Shown: positions 4,350 to 5,861 of the stretch, piece after piece
How the letters are laid out: each line of letters begins with the position of its first letter
Position numbering within the stretch: position 1 is the stretch's first letter
Assembly (NCBI GenBank): GCA_007119305.1
Contig: SKPY01000193.1
Location: forward strand, 1-5,861
DNA from: Nitriliruptorales bacterium
Lineage (GTDB): Bacteria > Actinomycetota > Nitriliruptoria > Euzebyales > Egibacteraceae
Direction: 5' to 3'
DNA: 5,861 bases
Notes under the pieces: generated by a model
What the model was told of the DNA's origin: nothing
Seen by the model: only the letters and a program-made list of their open reading frames with translations
Databases searched by the model: none
Made by a program: the position numbers and the translations under genes

Positions 4350-5159
4350 ATGCCGGTGCTCGTGACAGGGGTCGAGCGCAGCGCAGGCCGGGCCTGCGTG
4401 CGCGCGCTCGCGCGCACCGGCGGTGAGGTCCGCGCCTACCTGGACCCCCTTGCCGGCGCCGACGGCCTCGTGCCGCGCCTGCGCGCCAGCGGGGTCAAGG
4501 TGGCGCGGGGGACCCTCGACGACGAGGGCACGCTCGAGCTCGCGCTCGCGGAGGCGCACACGGTCGTGCACGCCGCAGCAGACCTCATGGCTGCGCCCGA
4601 CACGCTGCTCGACGACGCCGCCACCGTCCTGTCGGCCGCGCTCGGTGCCGGTGTGCGCCGCCTCGTGCTCGTCTCCCACCTCGGCGCCGACGATGCGCGG
4701 GACAACCCGTGGCTCGCCGCGCTCGGCGACGTCGAGGCGCTCGTCGCCGACGCGCCGCTGGAGACCGTGACGCTGCGCCGCACGCTCACCTACGGGCTCG
4801 ACGACGCCGTGACCGCCGCGCTGGGGCAGTCGACCGGCGGGGCCCAGCCCGACGCGCTGCACATGCCGATCTGGGTCGACGACCTCGCGGCCGGCGTGGC
4901 CGCCGCGGACGCCCGTGACCGGGCCGCAGGCGTCCTGCCCCACCTCGTGGTGGTGCTCGGCGGACCGCAGCTCGTGAGCTTGGGTGAGCTCGTCGCTCTG
5001 CTCGGGGGCCAGGTCGTCGAGCCCGCGGTGGCCGACCGCACGCTGCCGGCCCATGTGATCGACGTCCTGTCGCGCGACCTCGCGCCGCCCCTGGACGCGC
5101 CCTCGGCGGGGACCAGCCCCGAGCGCGGCGCCGCGGTGATCCGCGAGCACGCCACGTGA
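4350..5159 (+). CDS. atypical NAD(P)-binding SDR / NmrA-like protein
   Basis: The 269-residue product has a Rossmann fold at its N-terminus: strand MPVLVTG, a Gly loop, helix GRACVRALARTG, strand EVRAYLDP with Asp32 near the ribose position, then GVKVARGTLDDEGTLELALA (48-67), TVVHAAADL (71-79) and VRRLVLVSHLGADDAR (102-117), as in extended/atypical SDRs. RRTLTYG (143-149) and MPIWVDDLAAGVA (172-184) match the substrate-side segments of NmrA-like and epimerase-like members. The YxxxK catalytic pair is not evident, and the middle glycine of TGxxGxxG is Arg10, so it may bind a cofactor poorly or act as a sensor. I chose ATG 4350 because the fold starts there and a -10-like box is seven bases upstream; the frame stays open to 4278 without a ribosome site. 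Its stop overlaps the carboxyltransferase start by 4 bp. The substrate is unknown. Confidence 0.82.
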   Translation: MPVLVTGVERSAGRACVRALARTGGEVRAYLDPLAGADGLVPRLRASGVKVARGTLDDEGTLELALAEAHTVVHAAADLMAAPDTLLDDAATVLSAALGAGVRRLVLVSHLGADDARDNPWLAALGDVEALVADAPLETVTLRRTLTYGLDDAVTAALGQSTGGAQPDALHMPIWVDDLAAGVAAADARDRAAGVLPHLVVVLGGPQLVSLGELVALLGGQVVEPAVADRTLPAHVIDVLSRDLAPPLDAPSAGTSPERGAAVIREHAT

Positions 5160-5861
5160 GCCGGGCCAGGCACGTGCCCCTGGCCGACCTGCTCGGGGCG
5201 GTCCTCGACGCGGGCCGGCTCGAGCGCTGGGACGAGGCGATCACCAGCGGGGACCCGCTCGGGTTCGTCGACACGAAGCCCTATCCGGTGCGTCTGGCCG
5301 AGGCTGCTGAGCGCTCGGACGCGAGCGAAGCGCTGGTCACCGGACGCGGGCGCATCCGCGGCCACGCGGTCGCGGTCGTCGCCGGGGACTTCGGCTTCAT
5401 GGCGGGCACGATGGGCGTCGCTGCGGCCGAGCGGCTCGTGCGCGCGTTCGACCGCGCCCGCGAGCTGCGGCTGCCCGTGGTGGGCATGCCGGTGTCGGGC
5501 GGCACCCGCATGCAGGAGGGCACGCCGGCGTTCGTGCAGATGGCGAGCGCAGCGGCGGCCGTGCGCCGTCACCGCGACGCGGGCCTGGCCTACCTCGTCT
5601 ACCTGCGCCACCCGACCACCGGCGGCGTGCTGGCCTCGTGGGCCTCGCTGGGCCAGCTCACGTTCGCCGAGCCCGGCGCCCTGATCGGCCTCACGGGCCC
5701 GCGCGTCGTCGAGCTCGTCGAGGGCGAGCCGCTGCCGGAGGGGATCCAGGCTGCCGAGCACCTCCACGCGCACGGGCTCGCCGACGCGCTCGTCGCGCCC
5801 GACGAGCTCGCGGAGTGCCTCGGGCGGGTCCTCACCGTCACCGCGGCCCGGGCGCTGCCGG
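5156..5861 (+). CDS. biotin-dependent acyl-CoA carboxyltransferase, AccD-like half (3' end outside window)
   Basis: The first 235 residues are visible, from a GTG overlapping the SDR stop (GTGA). The crotonase-like carboxyltransferase core is clear: VTGRGRIRGHAVAVVAGDFG (61-80), FMAGTMGVAAAERLVRAFDR (81-100), SGGTRMQEGTPAFVQMASAA (114-133), YLRHPTTGGVLASWASLG (149-166), AEPGALIGLTGPRVVELVEG (171-190) and LPEGIQAAEHLHAHGLADAL (193-212). These glycine-rich loops form the acyl-CoA binding site and oxyanion holes and match AccD of acetyl-CoA carboxylase. The enzyme moves CO2 from carboxybiotin to an acyl-CoA such as acetyl-CoA. The Cys4 zinc ribbon of classical AccD is missing; the only Cys visible is 222. 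Actinobacteria have AccD-AccA fusions of about 500 residues with this N-terminus, so an AccA-like half probably follows beyond the right edge. Confidence 0.9.
   Translation, partial: MSRARHVPLADLLGAVLDAGRLERWDEAITSGDPLGFVDTKPYPVRLAEAAERSDASEALVTGRGRIRGHAVAVVAGDFGFMAGTMGVAAAERLVRAFDRARELRLPVVGMPVSGGTRMQEGTPAFVQMASAAAAVRRHRDAGLAYLVYLRHPTTGGVLASWASLGQLTFAEPGALIGLTGPRVVELVEGEPLPEGIQAAEHLHAHGLADALVAPDELAECLGRVLTVTAARALP

Noticed and set aside
4215..5773. Long minus-strand frames opposite the SDR and carboxyltransferase
   Set aside because: The plus-strand genes show clear conserved motifs in correct order; the opposite frames show none.

Overview
The window is very GC-rich (roughly 70% or more by eye, with strong G/C preference at third codon positions). 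It uses many GTG starts and 4-bp ATGA/GTGA gene overlaps, and it has two probable leaderless starts placed 6-7 bases after a GGTAGCCT box. Together with the gene families present, this points to a chromosomal segment of a high-GC actinobacterium. I cannot name the genus. I see no tRNA, rRNA, CRISPR array, insertion sequence or phage gene.

Left part (1-600). The N-terminal 100 codons of an ECF-type RNA polymerase sigma factor run leftwards out of the window. Its start overlaps the stop of a possible 29-codon upstream ORF, whose own start looks leaderless and is preceded by a perfect 9+1+9 palindrome. The remaining divergent spacer carries a promoter for the rightward operon. That promoter is overlaid by four GACATC-type half-sites, alternating in direction and spaced exactly 11 bp apart.

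Second block (601-1988, +). This is a two-gene operon. The first gene encodes a ribbon-helix-helix (RHH, HicB/Arc-like) DNA-binding protein with an alpha-helical N-terminal region. It overlaps by 4 bp a DUF4097-type right-handed beta-solenoid protein built from 18-residue [S/T]ASGDV turns. The natural reading is that the RHH protein represses its own operon through the half-site array. The job of the solenoid is unknown, which makes this the least understood system in the window.

Third block (2010-4263, -). Two acyl-CoA dehydrogenase subunits, a 397-aa large one followed after 52 bp by a 335-aa small one, form one operon. They look like an obligate alpha2beta2 pair of the kind known from actinobacterial steroid or branched acyl-CoA beta-oxidation. 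Only the large subunit keeps a plausible catalytic base, Glu243. The operon is convergent with the solenoid gene over a 21-bp gap.

Right part (4350-5861, +). Divergent from the dehydrogenases across an 86-bp spacer with palindromic sites lies an atypical NAD(P)-binding short-chain dehydrogenase/NmrA-like protein. It overlaps by 4 bp a biotin-dependent carboxyltransferase gene (AccD-like half visible), which runs off the right edge. The acyl-CoA dehydrogenase pair and the carboxyltransferase both handle acyl-CoA thioesters, so the right two thirds of the window looks like acyl-CoA metabolism.
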